Shown: positions 1 through 9,411, counted from the first letter of the stretch. The stretch is DNA of 64,000 bases from Streptomyces fulvorobeus (GCF_013167895.1 NZ_BLWC01000001.1:5270001-5334000); one strand, 5' to 3'. The notes: generated from the letters alone by a model not told the origin. Translations and numbers: made by a program.

Positions 1-935
1 CCCTGCTCCTTGCCGTGCTCACGGGCTGCGCCGGTACCGCCGCCGCCGACACGCAGAAACCGACGACGCCCCGAGGGGTGACCGCGCAGGCGGGCAGCGC
101 CACCTCGGTGCACGTCATGTGGGAGCGCGCCACCGACAACAAGGCGATCACCGGGTACGAGATCTACCGCGAGGGCCGGAAGGTCGGTTCCGTGCCGGCG
201 GCGAAGCGGATGACCGATGTCGACGGCCTGGCCGCCGCGACGGCGTACACCTTCACCGTCCGGGCCCGCGACGGCGCCGGGAACCTCTCCCGGCCGAGCG
301 CCGCCGCGCGGGTCACCACCCCCGCGCCCGCCCCCTCCGACACCGAGGCGCCCACCGCCCCCGTGAAACTGCGCGCCACGGCGGGCGGCAGCCGGACCGC
401 CACCCTGTCCTGGGGCGGCTCGACGGACGACGTGTCCGTCACCTCGTACGACATCTACCAGGAGGACGCCCGTATCCACAGCGTGCCCGGCGCGCGGACG
501 ACGGCCCGGCTGAGCGGGCTGCGCCCCGGCACGGTCTACACCTTCACCGTCCGGGCCCGTGACGCGTCGGAGAAGTCCTCGCCGGACAGCAACGCCGTGG
601 ACCTCACCACCGCGTCCGTTCCCGGTGCGCCCGCGAGCACCGCCCCCACCGGTCTGCGGACGTCGTTGAGTGCCGAGGGCGGCGAGTCCGTCGTCGAGCT
701 GTCCTGGGACCAGCCCGACACCGGCGGCGTGATTCCGGCGTACCAGCTCTTCCTCGACGGAAAGCTGACCACGACGATCGTCTGGGGCGGCACCCCGCCC
801 AAGGGCCGGGCGACGTACCGCCTGACCCTCGATGATCCGCCCGGCACCCGCTACTCACTGAAGATCCGCGCCAAACTGCCGGACGGCACCTGGGGCGACT
901 TCTCCGCCCAGCGCACGGTCGCTCTGCCCGGCTGA
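1..935 (+). CDS. Fibronectin type III lipoprotein, 5' partial
   Basis: The gene enters from the left edge; the frame is open from base 3. The first visible residues form the end of a lipoprotein signal peptide with a lipobox (V-L-T-G-C), so the mature protein is probably tethered to the membrane through that Cys. About 300 residues follow as three FN3 repeats (roughly residues 15-100, 110-200 and 205-306 counted from the GTG at base 15). The repeats share the signatures 'TAYTFTVRARDGAGN', 'TVYTFTVRARDASEK' and 'TRYSLKIRAK'. No catalytic domain is visible, so this may be a stand-alone adhesion or carbohydrate-associated protein, or the lost 5' end may add only the signal peptide. The stop is TGA at 933-935. 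Confidence 0.8.
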   Translation, partial: LLLAVLTGCAGTAAADTQKPTTPRGVTAQAGSATSVHVMWERATDNKAITGYEIYREGRKVGSVPAAKRMTDVDGLAAATAYTFTVRARDGAGNLSRPSAAARVTTPAPAPSDTEAPTAPVKLRATAGGSRTATLSWGGSTDDVSVTSYDIYQEDARIHSVPGARTTARLSGLRPGTVYTFTVRARDASEKSSPDSNAVDLTTASVPGAPASTAPTGLRTSLSAEGGESVVELSWDQPDTGGVIPAYQLFLDGKLTTTIVWGGTPPKGRATYRLTLDDPPGTRYSLKIRAKLPDGTWGDFSAQRTVALPG

Positions 936-1023
936 CCGGCGCCGCGCCCGCCGCGGAGGCCGCCGTCCGGACGTCCTCCCGCGCGGGTCCGGGAGCCGCG
1001 GCCTCCCCGTCGCGGACAGCCCA

Positions 1024-1053
1024 CCGCCCCGGCGCCGTGGGGCACCGGGGCGG
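1024..1053. terminator. Hairpin between convergent genes
   Basis: Arms CCGCCCCGG (1024-1032) and CCGGGGCGG (1045-1053) pair perfectly over 9 bp, between the convergent FN3 and malate synthase genes. It probably stops transcription from both sides. There is no clear U tract, as is common in actinobacteria. Confidence 0.5.
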
Positions 1054-1074
1054 GCGGTCGCGCAGGCGTGCGGG

Positions 1075-2694
1075 TCAGCGCAGCTGCTCGTACGCCGGGA
1101 GGGTCAGGAACTCCGCGTAGTCCTGGTCCAGGGAGACCTGGAGCAGGAGGTCGTGGGCCTGCTGCCACTTGCCGGCGGCGAACGCCTCCTCGCCGATCTC
1201 GGCCCGGATCGCGGCCAGTTCGTCGGCGGCGACCTGGCGGGCCAGCTCCGCCGTGGCGTGCACGCCGTTCTCGAAGACCACGTCCGCGTTGATCCACTGC
1301 CAGATCTGCGAGCGCGAGATCTCGGCGGTGGCGGCGTCCTCCATCAGGTTGAAGATGGCGACGGCGCCCATGCCGCGCAGCCACGCCTCGATGTAGCGGA
1401 TGCCGACCGCGACGGCGTTCTGGAGACCCTCGTACGTGGGCCTGGCGTCCAGGGTGTCGATGGCGATGAGGTCGCCGGGCGCCACCGAGACGTCCTCGCG
1501 CAGGCGTTCCTTCTGGTTCGGCCGGTCGCCGAGGACCGCGTCGAAGGAGGCCATGGCGATCGGCACGAGGTCGGGGTGGGCGACCCAGGAACCGTCGAAG
1601 CCGTCGTGGGCCTCGCGGTCCTTGTCCGCCTTGACCTTCTCGAACGCCACCTTGTTGACCTCCGCGTCGCGGCGCGAGGGGATGAAGGCCGCCATGCCGC
1701 CGATCGCGTGTGCGCCGCGCTTGTGGCAGGTGCGCACCAGGAGTTCGGTGTACGCCCGCATGAACGGCGCCGTCATGGTGACGAGGTTGCGGTCGGGGAG
1801 CACGAACTTGGAGCCGCCGTCACGGAAGTTCTTGACGATGGAGAAGAGGTAGTCCCAGCGGCCGGCGTTCAGCCCGGACGCGTGGTCGCGGAGCTCGTAG
1901 AGGATCTCCTCCATCTCGTACGCGGCGGTGATCGTCTCGATCAGCACGGTCGCGCGGACCGTGCCCTGCGGGATGCCGGCGTAGTCCTGGGCGAAGACGA
2001 AGATGTCGTTCCAGAGGCGCGCCTCCAGGTGCGACTCCGTCTTCGGGAGGTAGAAGTACGGGCCCTTGCCGAGGTCGATCAGGCGCTGGGCGTTGCGGAG
2101 GAAGTAGAGGCCGAAGTCGACCAGCGCACCGGGCACCGGCGTGCCGTCGAGCTGGAGATGGCGCTCGTTCAGGTGCCAGCCGCGCGGGCGCATGACGACG
2201 GTCGCGAGGTCGGCGGCGGGCTTCAGGGCGTACGACTTGCCGGACCCGGGGTCGGTGAAGTCGATCGCACGGTCGTAGGCGTCGGTCAGATTGAGCTGGC
2301 CGAGGATCACGTTCTCCCACGTGGGGGCGGACGCGTCCTCGAAGTCGGCGAGCCAGACCTTCGCGCCCGAGTTCAGGGCGTTGACGGTCATCTTGCGGTC
2401 GGTCGGACCGGTGATCTCCACCCGGCGGTCGTCGAGCGCGGCCGGGGCCGGCGCGACCTTCCAGGAGTCGTCCTCGCGGAGCTGTGCGGTCTCCGGGAGG
2501 AAGTCGAGGGTGGAAGTACGCGCGATCTCGGCGCGGCGCTCACCCCGGCGGGCGAGCAGCTCGTCACGGCGGGGTGTGAACCGCCGGTGCAGCTCGGCCA
2601 CGAACGCGAGGGCCTCGGGGGTCAGGACCTCATCCTGCCGGGGCAGGGGCTCGGCATCGACGATGGCCAGCGTGGACGGCGCTGGTGCGGACAT
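1075..2694 (-). CDS. aceB: Malate synthase A
   Basis: Condenses glyoxylate with acetyl-CoA to malate in the cytosol. The 539-residue length is typical of malate synthase A. The family signature is present near residues 265-285 (RDHASGLNAGRWDYLF), and the N-terminal core has 'KMTVNALNSGAKVWLADFED'. The ATG at 2694 has a strong AAGGAG 8 bases upstream. It lies in the same neighbourhood as an AllR-type repressor, allantoinase and allantoicase, so this copy probably consumes glyoxylate released from allantoin. Its promoter carries the same paired operator motif (2816-2851) as the allantoinase promoter. In S. coelicolor a malate synthase gene is an AllR target (recalled knowledge, not checked here). 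Confidence 0.95.
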   Translation of the reverse strand: MSAPAPSTLAIVDAEPLPRQDEVLTPEALAFVAELHRRFTPRRDELLARRGERRAEIARTSTLDFLPETAQLREDDSWKVAPAPAALDDRRVEITGPTDRKMTVNALNSGAKVWLADFEDASAPTWENVILGQLNLTDAYDRAIDFTDPGSGKSYALKPAADLATVVMRPRGWHLNERHLQLDGTPVPGALVDFGLYFLRNAQRLIDLGKGPYFYLPKTESHLEARLWNDIFVFAQDYAGIPQGTVRATVLIETITAAYEMEEILYELRDHASGLNAGRWDYLFSIVKNFRDGGSKFVLPDRNLVTMTAPFMRAYTELLVRTCHKRGAHAIGGMAAFIPSRRDAEVNKVAFEKVKADKDREAHDGFDGSWVAHPDLVPIAMASFDAVLGDRPNQKERLREDVSVAPGDLIAIDTLDARPTYEGLQNAVAVGIRYIEAWLRGMGAVAIFNLMEDAATAEISRSQIWQWINADVVFENGVHATAELARQVAADELAAIRAEIGEEAFAAGKWQQAHDLLLQVSLDQDYAEFLTLPAYEQLR

Positions 2695-2815
2695 GAGCTG
2701 TCACTCCTTCAGCGGGTGGTGCGAGCGGCCTCTCACGGCCGCCGGGTCGCCTCGACGGCACGGCGTGCCAGGGCTCCGGGATACGGCCGTGGGCGCTGTG
2801 CGGGCTACAGAGCGC

Positions 2816-2851
2816 TTCTGACCTGTGGATAGTAGTTTCCTCATGGTGGAA
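2816..2851. promoter_or_regulatory. Paired IclR/AllR-type operator, aceB promoter
   Basis: Site 1 (2837-2851) is TTCCTC-ATG-GTGGAA, an almost perfect inverted repeat with 6-bp arms and a 3-bp spacer. Site 2 (2816-2830), TTCTGA-CCT-GTGGAT, is a weaker copy. The centres are 21 bp apart (two helical turns), the same spacing as the pair at 5175-5210. It lies about 120-155 bp upstream of the malate synthase start. Binding by the adjacent IclR protein is inferred. Confidence 0.65.
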
Positions 2852-2951
2852 GTTCAATGGTTTGTTGATGTCGAGATTCTCCGGGTCGACAGACGTGCCG
2901 CGTCGCTGGCGCGGGGTGCCACGGCGCGTACGGCCGGTTCGCCGCCGCCGT

Positions 2952-3557
2952 TCACTCCAGGTGTGCCAGATCCTCCACCGTGTCGATGTCGTACGCCTGA
3001 GCCACATCGGAACACTCGACGAGCGTGATCGCATCGCGGTGCGCCCGCAGATACGCCCGCGCCCCCTGGTCCCCCACCGCCGCCGCCCCGACGTCCGCCC
3101 AGAGCTCCGCGCCGAACAGCACAGGGTGGCCGCGCTTCCCGTCGTACGAGGCCGCGGCGAGACCCGACCGCCCCCGGTACGCCGACCGCACCCGGGCCAC
3201 CGCCCGCGCCCCGATCCCCGGCTGGTCGACCAGCAGCACCAGTGCCGCGTCCGCCCCGCTCCCGGCGAGCGAGCCGAGCCCCGTGCGGAGCGAGGAGCCC
3301 ATGCCCCGCTCCCACCCGGGGTTCTCCGTCACCACGCACCCGGACAGATCGGCCCGCTCGCGCACCTCGTCGGCCGCCGCGCCCAGCACCACGTGGAGGG
3401 GTCCGCAGCCCCCCTCCCGCAGCGTCCGCAGGGCGTGCTCCACCAGGGGGCGGGCGCGGTGCGTCAGCAGCGCCTTCGGCCTGCCGCCGAGCCGGCGGCC
3501 GCCACCCGCGGCGAGCAGGACACCCGCGACCACCGGGTTCTCGTGTGAAGAGGACAT
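2952..3557 (-). CDS. MobA/MocA-like nucleotidyltransferase
   Basis: This 201-residue protein has the NTP-transferase signature near its N-terminus (V-L-L-A-A-G-G-G-R-R-L-G-G-R-P-K), used to bind a nucleoside triphosphate, and 'LLVDQPG' near residue 100, which supplies the metal-binding Asp. The family activates cofactors or sugars with CTP or GTP. MocA-type members act on molybdopterin for xanthine dehydrogenase-class enzymes, which would fit a purine-catabolism neighbourhood, but the substrate cannot be read from sequence. It sits on the minus strand upstream of malate synthase and could be transcribed into the aceB control region. Confidence 0.75.
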   Translation of the reverse strand: MSSSHENPVVAGVLLAAGGGRRLGGRPKALLTHRARPLVEHALRTLREGGCGPLHVVLGAAADEVRERADLSGCVVTENPGWERGMGSSLRTGLGSLAGSGADAALVLLVDQPGIGARAVARVRSAYRGRSGLAAASYDGKRGHPVLFGAELWADVGAAAVGDQGARAYLRAHRDAITLVECSDVAQAYDIDTVEDLAHLE

Positions 3558-3761
3558 GAACCCTGGATATCACTGCTCCGGCGCCGCCGCGCCGTTCGCA
3601 CACGTGAAAGGAACGTCACCCGAAGGGGTCACCCCCCATTCCGCCCACGGTGTGGCGCCGGCCACCTTCGATGCCGTTAACTTGCGGATGATCCCAGGGA
3701 CTTGACCACCGTCGGGGACCTGATCGATACACCGGTACAACGGCGTGCGAGGGGGAGTGTT

Positions 3762-4079
3762 TTGTTGCGGAACGTGCAGCAGAAGCGGGTGACCGGAAGC
3801 GGCGCGGACGACCCGAGGGTGACGGAGCTGCGCACGGCGCTCTCCCGGCTCCGCAGACAGCTTGCCGCCCATCCCGCGGACTTCCCGGACCGGGGAATCG
3901 CCGAGGACGAGCTCGCGGCGCTGGACGCCATGGCGGCAGGCGGCGCTCCGGAGATCCCCCGGCTGCGCCGCTCGCTGCTGCTGGTCGCGGGGGCGATCGG
4001 CTCGGTCAGTGCCCTGGCCCGCGGGCTCAGGGAGGTACGGATGGCGGTGGACCTCTTCGGGGAGCCGCCGCGCCGCTGA
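3762..4079 (+). CDS. DUF5955 family small protein
   Basis: A conserved small actinobacterial protein of about 105 residues and unknown function. It is rich in helix-forming residues, with a recognisable core ('DDPRVTELRTALSRLRRQL' and 'LRRSLLLVAGAIGSVSALA'). The frame is open from 3702, but no ribosome-binding site precedes that TTG. The TTG at 3762 has GAGGGGGAG just upstream and fits the usual family length, so it is preferred; 3765 and 3774 are alternatives. No neighbour suggests a partner. Confidence 0.65.
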   Translation: MLRNVQQKRVTGSGADDPRVTELRTALSRLRRQLAAHPADFPDRGIAEDELAALDAMAAGGAPEIPRLRRSLLLVAGAIGSVSALARGLREVRMAVDLFGEPPRR

Positions 4080-4210
4080 ACCGCGTACGGGGCAGGGGGC
4101 CGGCGGCGGATGGACCGGATGGCGGGGCGGCGGGACGGCCGCCCGTCCTGGGAGTCCGCGCACAGGCCGGGAGCGCGCCGGACGCGGCCGCACGGACCGG
4201 TCCCGCGGCC

Positions 4211-5011
4211 TCAGCTCGCGGCGCCGCTGCTCGCCAGTACCTCGGAGAGTTCCTTCGCGACCTGCTGGAGGATCGGTACGATCCGCTCCGTCGCCGTCTC
4301 GGTCACCCGCCCGGCCGGTCCCGAGATCGAGATCGCCGCGGATGTGGGGGAGTTGGGGACCGAGACCGCCAGGCAGCGGACCCCGATCTCCTGCTCGTTG
4401 TCGTCGACCGCGTAACCGGCCCTGCGCACCACGTCGAGCGCGTCGAGGAAGCCGTCCGGGGTGGTGATGGTCTTCTCGGTCGCGGCCGGCATGCCCGTAC
4501 GCGCGAGCAGGGCCCGCACCTCGTCGGCCGGAGTGTTCGCCAGCAGTGCCTTGCCCACGCCCGTGGAGTGGGGGAGGACCCGGCGGCCCACCTCGGTGAA
4601 CATGCGCATCGAGTGCTTCGACGGCACCTGGGCGACGTACACGATCTCGTCGCCGTCGAGCAGGGCCATGTTCGCCGTCTCGCCGGTCTCCTCGACCAGC
4701 CGCTGGAGGTAGGGGCGGGCCCAGGTGCCGAGCAGCCGGGACGAGGACTCGCCGAGCCGGATCAGCCGCGGGCCCAGCGCGTAGCGGCGGTTGGGCTGCT
4801 GGCGGACGTAGCCGCACACGACCAGGGTGCGCATCAGCCGGTGAATGGTGGGCAGGGGCAGTCCGCTGCTCGCGGAGAGCTCGCTCAGCCCGACCTCGCC
4901 CCCGGCGTCCGCCATCCGTTCCAGCAGATCGAAGGCGCGTTCAAGGGACTGCACGCCGCCGCTGGGGCCGGCGGGCTTGGAGTCGGATGTGCTGGCGTGG
5001 GACGGCGGCAC
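4211..5011 (-). CDS. allR: IclR family repressor of allantoin genes (AllR-type)
   Basis: 266 residues: an N-terminal winged helix-turn-helix (about residues 22-80, 'VGLSELSASSGLPLPTIHRL') followed by an IclR effector domain (about 95-260). It shares its organisation with AllR of streptomycetes, which represses allantoinase, allantoicase and malate synthase genes and responds to purine catabolites (family knowledge). The GTG at 5011 is chosen because AAGGA lies 8 bases upstream; the longer frame to 5041 has no such site. It is transcribed divergently from allantoinase, and two copies of a 15-bp inverted repeat lie between them. Confidence 0.85.
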   Translation of the reverse strand: MPPSHASTSDSKPAGPSGGVQSLERAFDLLERMADAGGEVGLSELSASSGLPLPTIHRLMRTLVVCGYVRQQPNRRYALGPRLIRLGESSSRLLGTWARPYLQRLVEETGETANMALLDGDEIVYVAQVPSKHSMRMFTEVGRRVLPHSTGVGKALLANTPADEVRALLARTGMPAATEKTITTPDGFLDALDVVRRAGYAVDDNEQEIGVRCLAVSVPNSPTSAAISISGPAGRVTETATERIVPILQQVAKELSEVLASSGAAS

Positions 5012-5174
5012 GTCAACGGTCCTTTCGATGCGGAACAGCAAGGCGCCAGCCTACCGGGCGGTTCCCGATCGGCCCACTGTCCCGCAGCGGCGTCCTTGCC
5101 GGTCAGGGGCGGTTCCGTCCGGTGCGCCAGGTCGCCGGGGTGGTCGCCCGGGGCTCCTCCTGGCTCATGCTACA

Positions 5175-5210
5175 TTCCGCGCTGCGGAATTAGTATTCTA
5201 CTTTGTGGAA
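5175..5210. promoter_or_regulatory. Paired IclR/AllR-type operator, allR-allantoinase intergenic
   Basis: TTCCGC-GCT-GCGGAA (5175-5189) is a perfect inverted repeat. TTCTAC-TTT-GTGGAA (5196-5210) is nearly perfect. The centres are 21 bp apart. Both match the aceB promoter site, giving a shared pattern TTCYNC-NNN-GYRGAA. The region separates the IclR gene from allantoinase, so it could control both. Confidence 0.7.
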
Positions 5211-5346
5211 ACCTCCAGGCGCTCTCGCACGAAGCCGGCCGACTGCCCGGCGGGCGCGGTGAAGGTCTTGACGAGGAAGAATCTCCGATGAAGACTCCCA
5301 GCAGTTCGTTCAACAGTTCGTTGAAACCACGAAGTGAGGAGCACGG

Positions 5347-6689
5347 GTGTCCGGTGCGGACGTGAACCTGGTACTGCGCTCGACGCGCGTCGTCACCCCC
5401 GGGGGACGCGCCCCGCGACGGTCGCCGTCGCCGGCGGGACGATCGACGCCGTCCTTCCGTACGACGCCGAGGTGCCCGCGGGCGCCCGCCTGGAGGACTT
5501 CGGCGACGACATCCTGCTGCCCGGCCTCGTCGACACCCACGTGCATGTGAACGACCCGGGCCGCACCGAGTGGGAAGGCTTCCACACCGCCACCCGCGCC
5601 GCCGCCGCGGGCGGCATCACGACCCTCCTCGACATGCCCCTCAACTCCCTGCCACCGACCACGACCGTCGGCCACCTGCGCACCAAGCAGCGGGTGGCGG
5701 CGCCCAAGGTGCACGTCGACACCGGCTTCTGGGGCGGCGCGATCCCGACCAACACGAAGGACCTGCGCCCTCTGTACGAGGCCGGGGTCTTCGGCTTCAA
5801 GTGCTTCCTGTCCCCCTCGGGCGTCGAGGAGTTCCCGGAGCTCGACCAGGAGCAGCTGGCCCGCTCCATGGCCGAGATCTCCGGTCTCGGCGGACTGCTG
5901 ATCGTGCACGCCGAGGACCCGCACCACCTGGAGTCCGCGCCGCAGCGCGGCGGTCCCGCGTACGCCGACTTCCTCGCCTCCCGGCCCCGCGACGCGGAGA
6001 ACACCGCGATCGCCGGCCTCATCGCCCACGCGAGGCGGCTGAACGCCCGCGTCCACGTCCTGCACCTGTCGTCCAGCGACGCGCTGGCGCCGATCGCCGC
6101 CGCGAAGCGCGAGGGCGTCCGGGTCTCCGTCGAGTCCTGCCCGCACTTCCTCACCCTCACCGCCGAGGAGGTCCCGGACGGGGCGACGGAGTTCAAGTGC
6201 TGCCCGCCCATCCGGGAGGCCGCCAACCAGGACGCGCTGTGGCAAGGGCTCGCCGACGGCACGATCGACTGCATCGTCTCCGACCACTCGCCCTGCACCA
6301 CCGACCTCAAGACTCCGGACTTCGCCTCCGCGTGGGGCGGTATCTCCTCCCTCCAGCTCGGCCTCCCCGCCATCTGGACCGAGGCCCGCAGGCGCGGACA
6401 CGGCATCGACGACGTGGTGCGCTGGATGTCCGCCGCCCCCGCCGAGCTGGCCGGACTGACCCGCAAGGGTGCCATCGAGGCCGGCCGCGACGCCGACTTC
6501 GCCGTACTCGCCCCCGACGAGAGCTTCACCGTCGACCCCGCCGAGCTCTTCCACCGCAACCAGGTCACCGCCTACGCGGGAAAGACCCTGGACGGCGTCG
6601 TCAAGTCCACCTGGCTGCGCGGCGTACGGATCGCGGACGAGGGCGTCCTCGCCGAGCCCACCGGCCGGCTGCTCGAAAGGAACTCCTGA
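5347..6689 (+). CDS. allB: Allantoinase, frameshifted near the N-terminus
   Basis: Cyclic amidohydrolase that opens allantoin to allantoate. It has the metal-binding 'DTHVHVNDPGRTEWEGF', the lysine that is carbamylated in the family ('GFKCFLSPSG'), two downstream His regions ('VHAEDPHH', 'VHVLHLSSSDA') and the catalytic Asp region ('DCIVSDHSPC'). The natural start is GTG at 5347, with GAAGTGAGGAG 5 bases upstream and the expected beginning 'MSGADVNLVLRSTRVVTPGG'. That frame breaks at the C5-G5 run (5396-5405) and continues one frame away as 'TRPATVAVAGGTID'. One extra G would restore a single protein of about 447 residues. The stop is 2 bases before the allantoicase ATG. Confidence 0.9.
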
Positions 6690-6691
6690 CC

Positions 6692-7807
6692 ATGACGGCC
6701 ATCCCGCGCTTCACCGGTGACGCGAGCCCGTACGGGGGCGGCGACCCGTACGCCGACTACCGCACCGCGGAGTTCCCCTTCTCCCAGCTCGTCGACCTCG
6801 CCGACCGCCGCCTCGGCGCCGGAGTGATCGCCGCCAACGACGAGTTCTTCGCCGAACGCGAGAACCTGCTGAAGCCGGGGCCCGCGGTCTTCGACCCCGA
6901 ACGCTTCGGACACAAGGGCAAGATCATGGACGGCTGGGAGACCCGGCGCCGCCGCGGGGTGAGCGCCGCGCGGCCCCACCCCACCGAGGACGACCACGAC
7001 TGGGCGCTCGTCCGGCTCGGGGCGCCCGGCGTCGTACGCGGACTGGTCGTGGACACCGCGCACTTCCGGGGCAACTACCCGCAGGCGGTCTCCGTCCAGG
7101 CGGTCTCCCTGCCCGGCTCCCCGTCACCCGACGAGCTGCTCGCGCCGGACGTGAAGTGGACAACCCTGGTGCCCCGCACGGCGGTCGGCGGCCACGCGGC
7201 CAACGGTTTCGCCGTCGACGCCGAGCAGCGCTTCACCCACCTGCGGGTCAACCAGCACCCGGACGGCGGGATAGCCCGCCTGCGGGTGTACGGGGAAGTC
7301 GCCCCCGACCCCGCCTGGCTCGCCGCACTCGGCACCTTCGACCTCGCGGCCCTGGAGAACGGCACCCAGGTCGAGGACGCGTCCGACCGCTTCTACTCAC
7401 CGGCCACCCACACGATCCAGCCCGGCCGCTCCCACAAGATGGACGACGGCTGGGAGACCCGGCGCCGCCGCGACCGGGGCAACGACTGGATTCGCTACCG
7501 GCTGGCCGCGCAGGCGCGGATCGGCGCCGTCGAGATCGACACCGCCTGCCTCAAGGGCAACTCCGCGGGCTGGGCGACGCTCTCGGTGCGGAACGGGGAG
7601 ACCGGCGACTGGGCCGAGATCCTGCCCCGGACCCGGCTCCAGCCCGACACGAACCACCGCTTCGTCCTGCCCGAGGCCGTCGTCGGCACCCACGTGCGGA
7701 TCGACATCTTCCCGGACGGCGGGATCTCCCGGCTGCGGCTCTTCGGCTCGCTGACCGCGGAGGGCGCGGCGGCGCTGGCCGCGCGCCACCGCGAACTGGG
7801 CGGCTGA
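6692..7807 (+). CDS. alc: Allantoicase
   Basis: Hydrolyses allantoate to ureidoglycolate and urea, the step after allantoinase. The 371 residues consist of two allantoicase repeats, each marked by 'MDGWETRRRR' or 'DDGWETRRRR' (near residues 82 and 250), plus matching 'HLRVNQHPDGGIARLRVYG' and 'IDIFPDGGISRLRLFG' segments. The ATG follows the allantoinase stop by 2 bases, so the two are co-transcribed. Both would be controlled by the operators upstream of allantoinase. Confidence 0.93.
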   Translation: MTAIPRFTGDASPYGGGDPYADYRTAEFPFSQLVDLADRRLGAGVIAANDEFFAERENLLKPGPAVFDPERFGHKGKIMDGWETRRRRGVSAARPHPTEDDHDWALVRLGAPGVVRGLVVDTAHFRGNYPQAVSVQAVSLPGSPSPDELLAPDVKWTTLVPRTAVGGHAANGFAVDAEQRFTHLRVNQHPDGGIARLRVYGEVAPDPAWLAALGTFDLAALENGTQVEDASDRFYSPATHTIQPGRSHKMDDGWETRRRRDRGNDWIRYRLAAQARIGAVEIDTACLKGNSAGWATLSVRNGETGDWAEILPRTRLQPDTNHRFVLPEAVVGTHVRIDIFPDGGISRLRLFGSLTAEGAAALAARHRELGG

Positions 7808-7899
7808 CAAGCGTCCGGCGTCCCGCGGGTGCCGTTTGTCCTCAGTGCCTCGGAGGGCTTGAATGGAGGCCCGCCGGCCGAACCGACCAGGAGCTTCCC

Positions 7900-8229
7900 A
7901 TGATCTTCATCGCCGTCAAGTTCACCGTGCGCAGCGCCGAGCGGGACAACTGGCTTCCGGCCGTACACGACTTCACCCTGGCCACCCGCCAGGAGCCGGG
8001 CAACCTCTTCTTCGACTGGTCGTACAGCGTCGAGAACCCGGACCAGTTCGTCCTGCTCGAAGCCTTCGCCTCGCCGGAGGCGGGCGAAGAGCACGTGCGG
8101 TCCGCGCACTTCGCGGCGGCGGTGGAGACGATGTCCGAGCTGGTGTCCGAGGTGCCGGAGATCATCAACGTCGAGGTGCCGGGCGGGGGCTGGAGCCGCA
8201 TGACCGAGGTCACCCCCCGCAACCGCTGA
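7900..8229 (+). CDS. Antibiotic biosynthesis monooxygenase-like (ABM) protein
   Basis: A 109-residue single ABM-fold domain. The pattern 'NLFFDWSYSVENPDQFVLLEAFASPEAGEEHVRSAHF' (quoted as key parts 'FFDWSYSVENP' and 'HVRSAHF') is the usual signature of putative quinol monooxygenases of the YgiN group. Substrate unknown; these enzymes work as cytosolic dimers without cofactor. An AGGAG lies about 8 bases before the ATG. It follows the allantoin operon at 92 bp and may be a separate unit. Confidence 0.75.
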   Translation: MIFIAVKFTVRSAERDNWLPAVHDFTLATRQEPGNLFFDWSYSVENPDQFVLLEAFASPEAGEEHVRSAHFAAAVETMSELVSEVPEIINVEVPGGGWSRMTEVTPRNR

Positions 8230-8454
8230 CGCATAGGCGCGCGCCCCGGCGCGGGGAACGACCTGCCGGGCGGCCGGGCCGGGAGAGCGCCCCGACCCGC
8301 CCGGCGGCCGGGGGCACGCGGCGTGGCCGCCCGCCGGCCCGCGGTGAACGGGCCGGCGGCCGGGTCGAGGCCGGGCCGGCGGCCGGTGCCGACCGGGCCG
8401 GGCTCGGCTGCGTCCCCGCCCAGGAGTGAGCCGGGACGGGCGCGCGATCCCCGC

Positions 8455-9411
8455 TCACCCCGCGGCGTACCGCTCGGCCAGCGCGCGCACGGTCGCACCG
8501 ATCCGCGCCCTCAGCTCCGGCGGCTCCAGCACCTCCACGCCCGCACCCAGGGCGAGGAACACACCGAGGGCGTGGTCGGCCGACTCGACGGGCACCACCG
8601 CCCGGATCCAGCCGTCCGCCTCGGCGCTCCCGCTCTCCGCCACGGCGCGCGCCGCTGCGCCGGTGAGACGTGCGGCGGCGCCGGTGGTCAGCCGGACCAG
8701 GGCCTCGCCCTGGTGCAGCCGGGCGTGGAAGTCCGACTGATGGCGCTCCCAGTGTGCGGCCAGCTCGAAACCCTCCGGAACCGTGAACTCCTCCGGCCCG
8801 CAGCGCAGTCCGAGGATCTGGTCGACCCGGTACGTGCGCGGTCCCGGCCCCGCCACGACGTACCAGCGGCCCGCCTTGAGCACCAGCCCGTACGGTTCCA
8901 GGCGGCGGTCGACGTCCGTCGGTTCCTTCCAGCGGCGGTAGCGGACATGGAGGACCCGGCTCTGCCACACCGCGTCCGCGACCTGCGCCAGGAACGGCAC
9001 CTCGTCGCCCTCGGCGTACCAGCCCGGCGCGTCCAGATGGAACCGGGTGCGCATCCGGTCGGCCTGGTCGCGCAGCGCTGGCGGCAGCGCGGCCCGCAGT
9101 TTGAGCTGTGCGGCGGCGAGGGACGGGCCGAGGCCGAGCGCGGCGGCCGGACCGGGGACCCCGGAGAGGAACAGCGCCTCCGCCTCAGCCGGGTTGAGCC
9201 CGGTCAGACGGGTCCGGTAGCCCGCGAGCAACTGGTAGCCGCCGCTGTGCCCGGCATCGCCGTAGAGCGGTACGCCCGCCGCGTGCAGCGCCTCCACATC
9301 GCGGTAGACGGTCCGCACGGACACCTCCAGCTCCGCCGCGAGCTGCGCGGCGGTCATCCGGCCCCGGGTCTGGAGCAGCAGGAGGACGGACAGGAGACGG
9401 CTGGACTTCAC
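8455..9411 (-). CDS. WYL-domain HTH transcriptional regulator
   Basis: 318 residues: an N-terminal winged HTH of the HTH_11/DeoR type (residues 1-60, 'MTAAQLAAELEVSVRTVYRD') followed by a WYL ligand-sensing domain (about 135-220, 'VLHVRYRRW', 'RLEPYGLVLKAGRWYVVA') and a C-terminal extension. It starts at a GTG that lies inside a perfect 27-bp palindrome, with no Shine-Dalgarno in front, so a leaderless transcript and tight autoregulation are likely. It is divergent from the small gene at 9451, which is its probable target. Confidence 0.85.
   Translation of the reverse strand: MKSSRLLSVLLLLQTRGRMTAAQLAAELEVSVRTVYRDVEALHAAGVPLYGDAGHSGGYQLLAGYRTRLTGLNPAEAEALFLSGVPGPAAALGLGPSLAAAQLKLRAALPPALRDQADRMRTRFHLDAPGWYAEGDEVPFLAQVADAVWQSRVLHVRYRRWKEPTDVDRRLEPYGLVLKAGRWYVVAGPGPRTYRVDQILGLRCGPEEFTVPEGFELAAHWERHQSDFHARLHQGEALVRLTTGAAARLTGAAARAVAESGSAEADGWIRAVVPVESADHALGVFLALGAGVEVLEPPELRARIGATVRALAERYAAG

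Noticed and set aside
5309..5325. TTCAAC-AGTTC-GTTGAA inverted repeat upstream of allantoinase
   Set aside because: Short and adjacent to the ribosome-binding site. It does not match the operator pattern shared with aceB, so no function is assigned.
5334..5346. GTG at 5334 as the allantoinase start, giving one unbroken frame
   Set aside because: This start lies within the ribosome-binding site of the GTG at 5347, and its N-terminus does not resemble the family, while the other frame's does. The break at 5401 is a better explanation.
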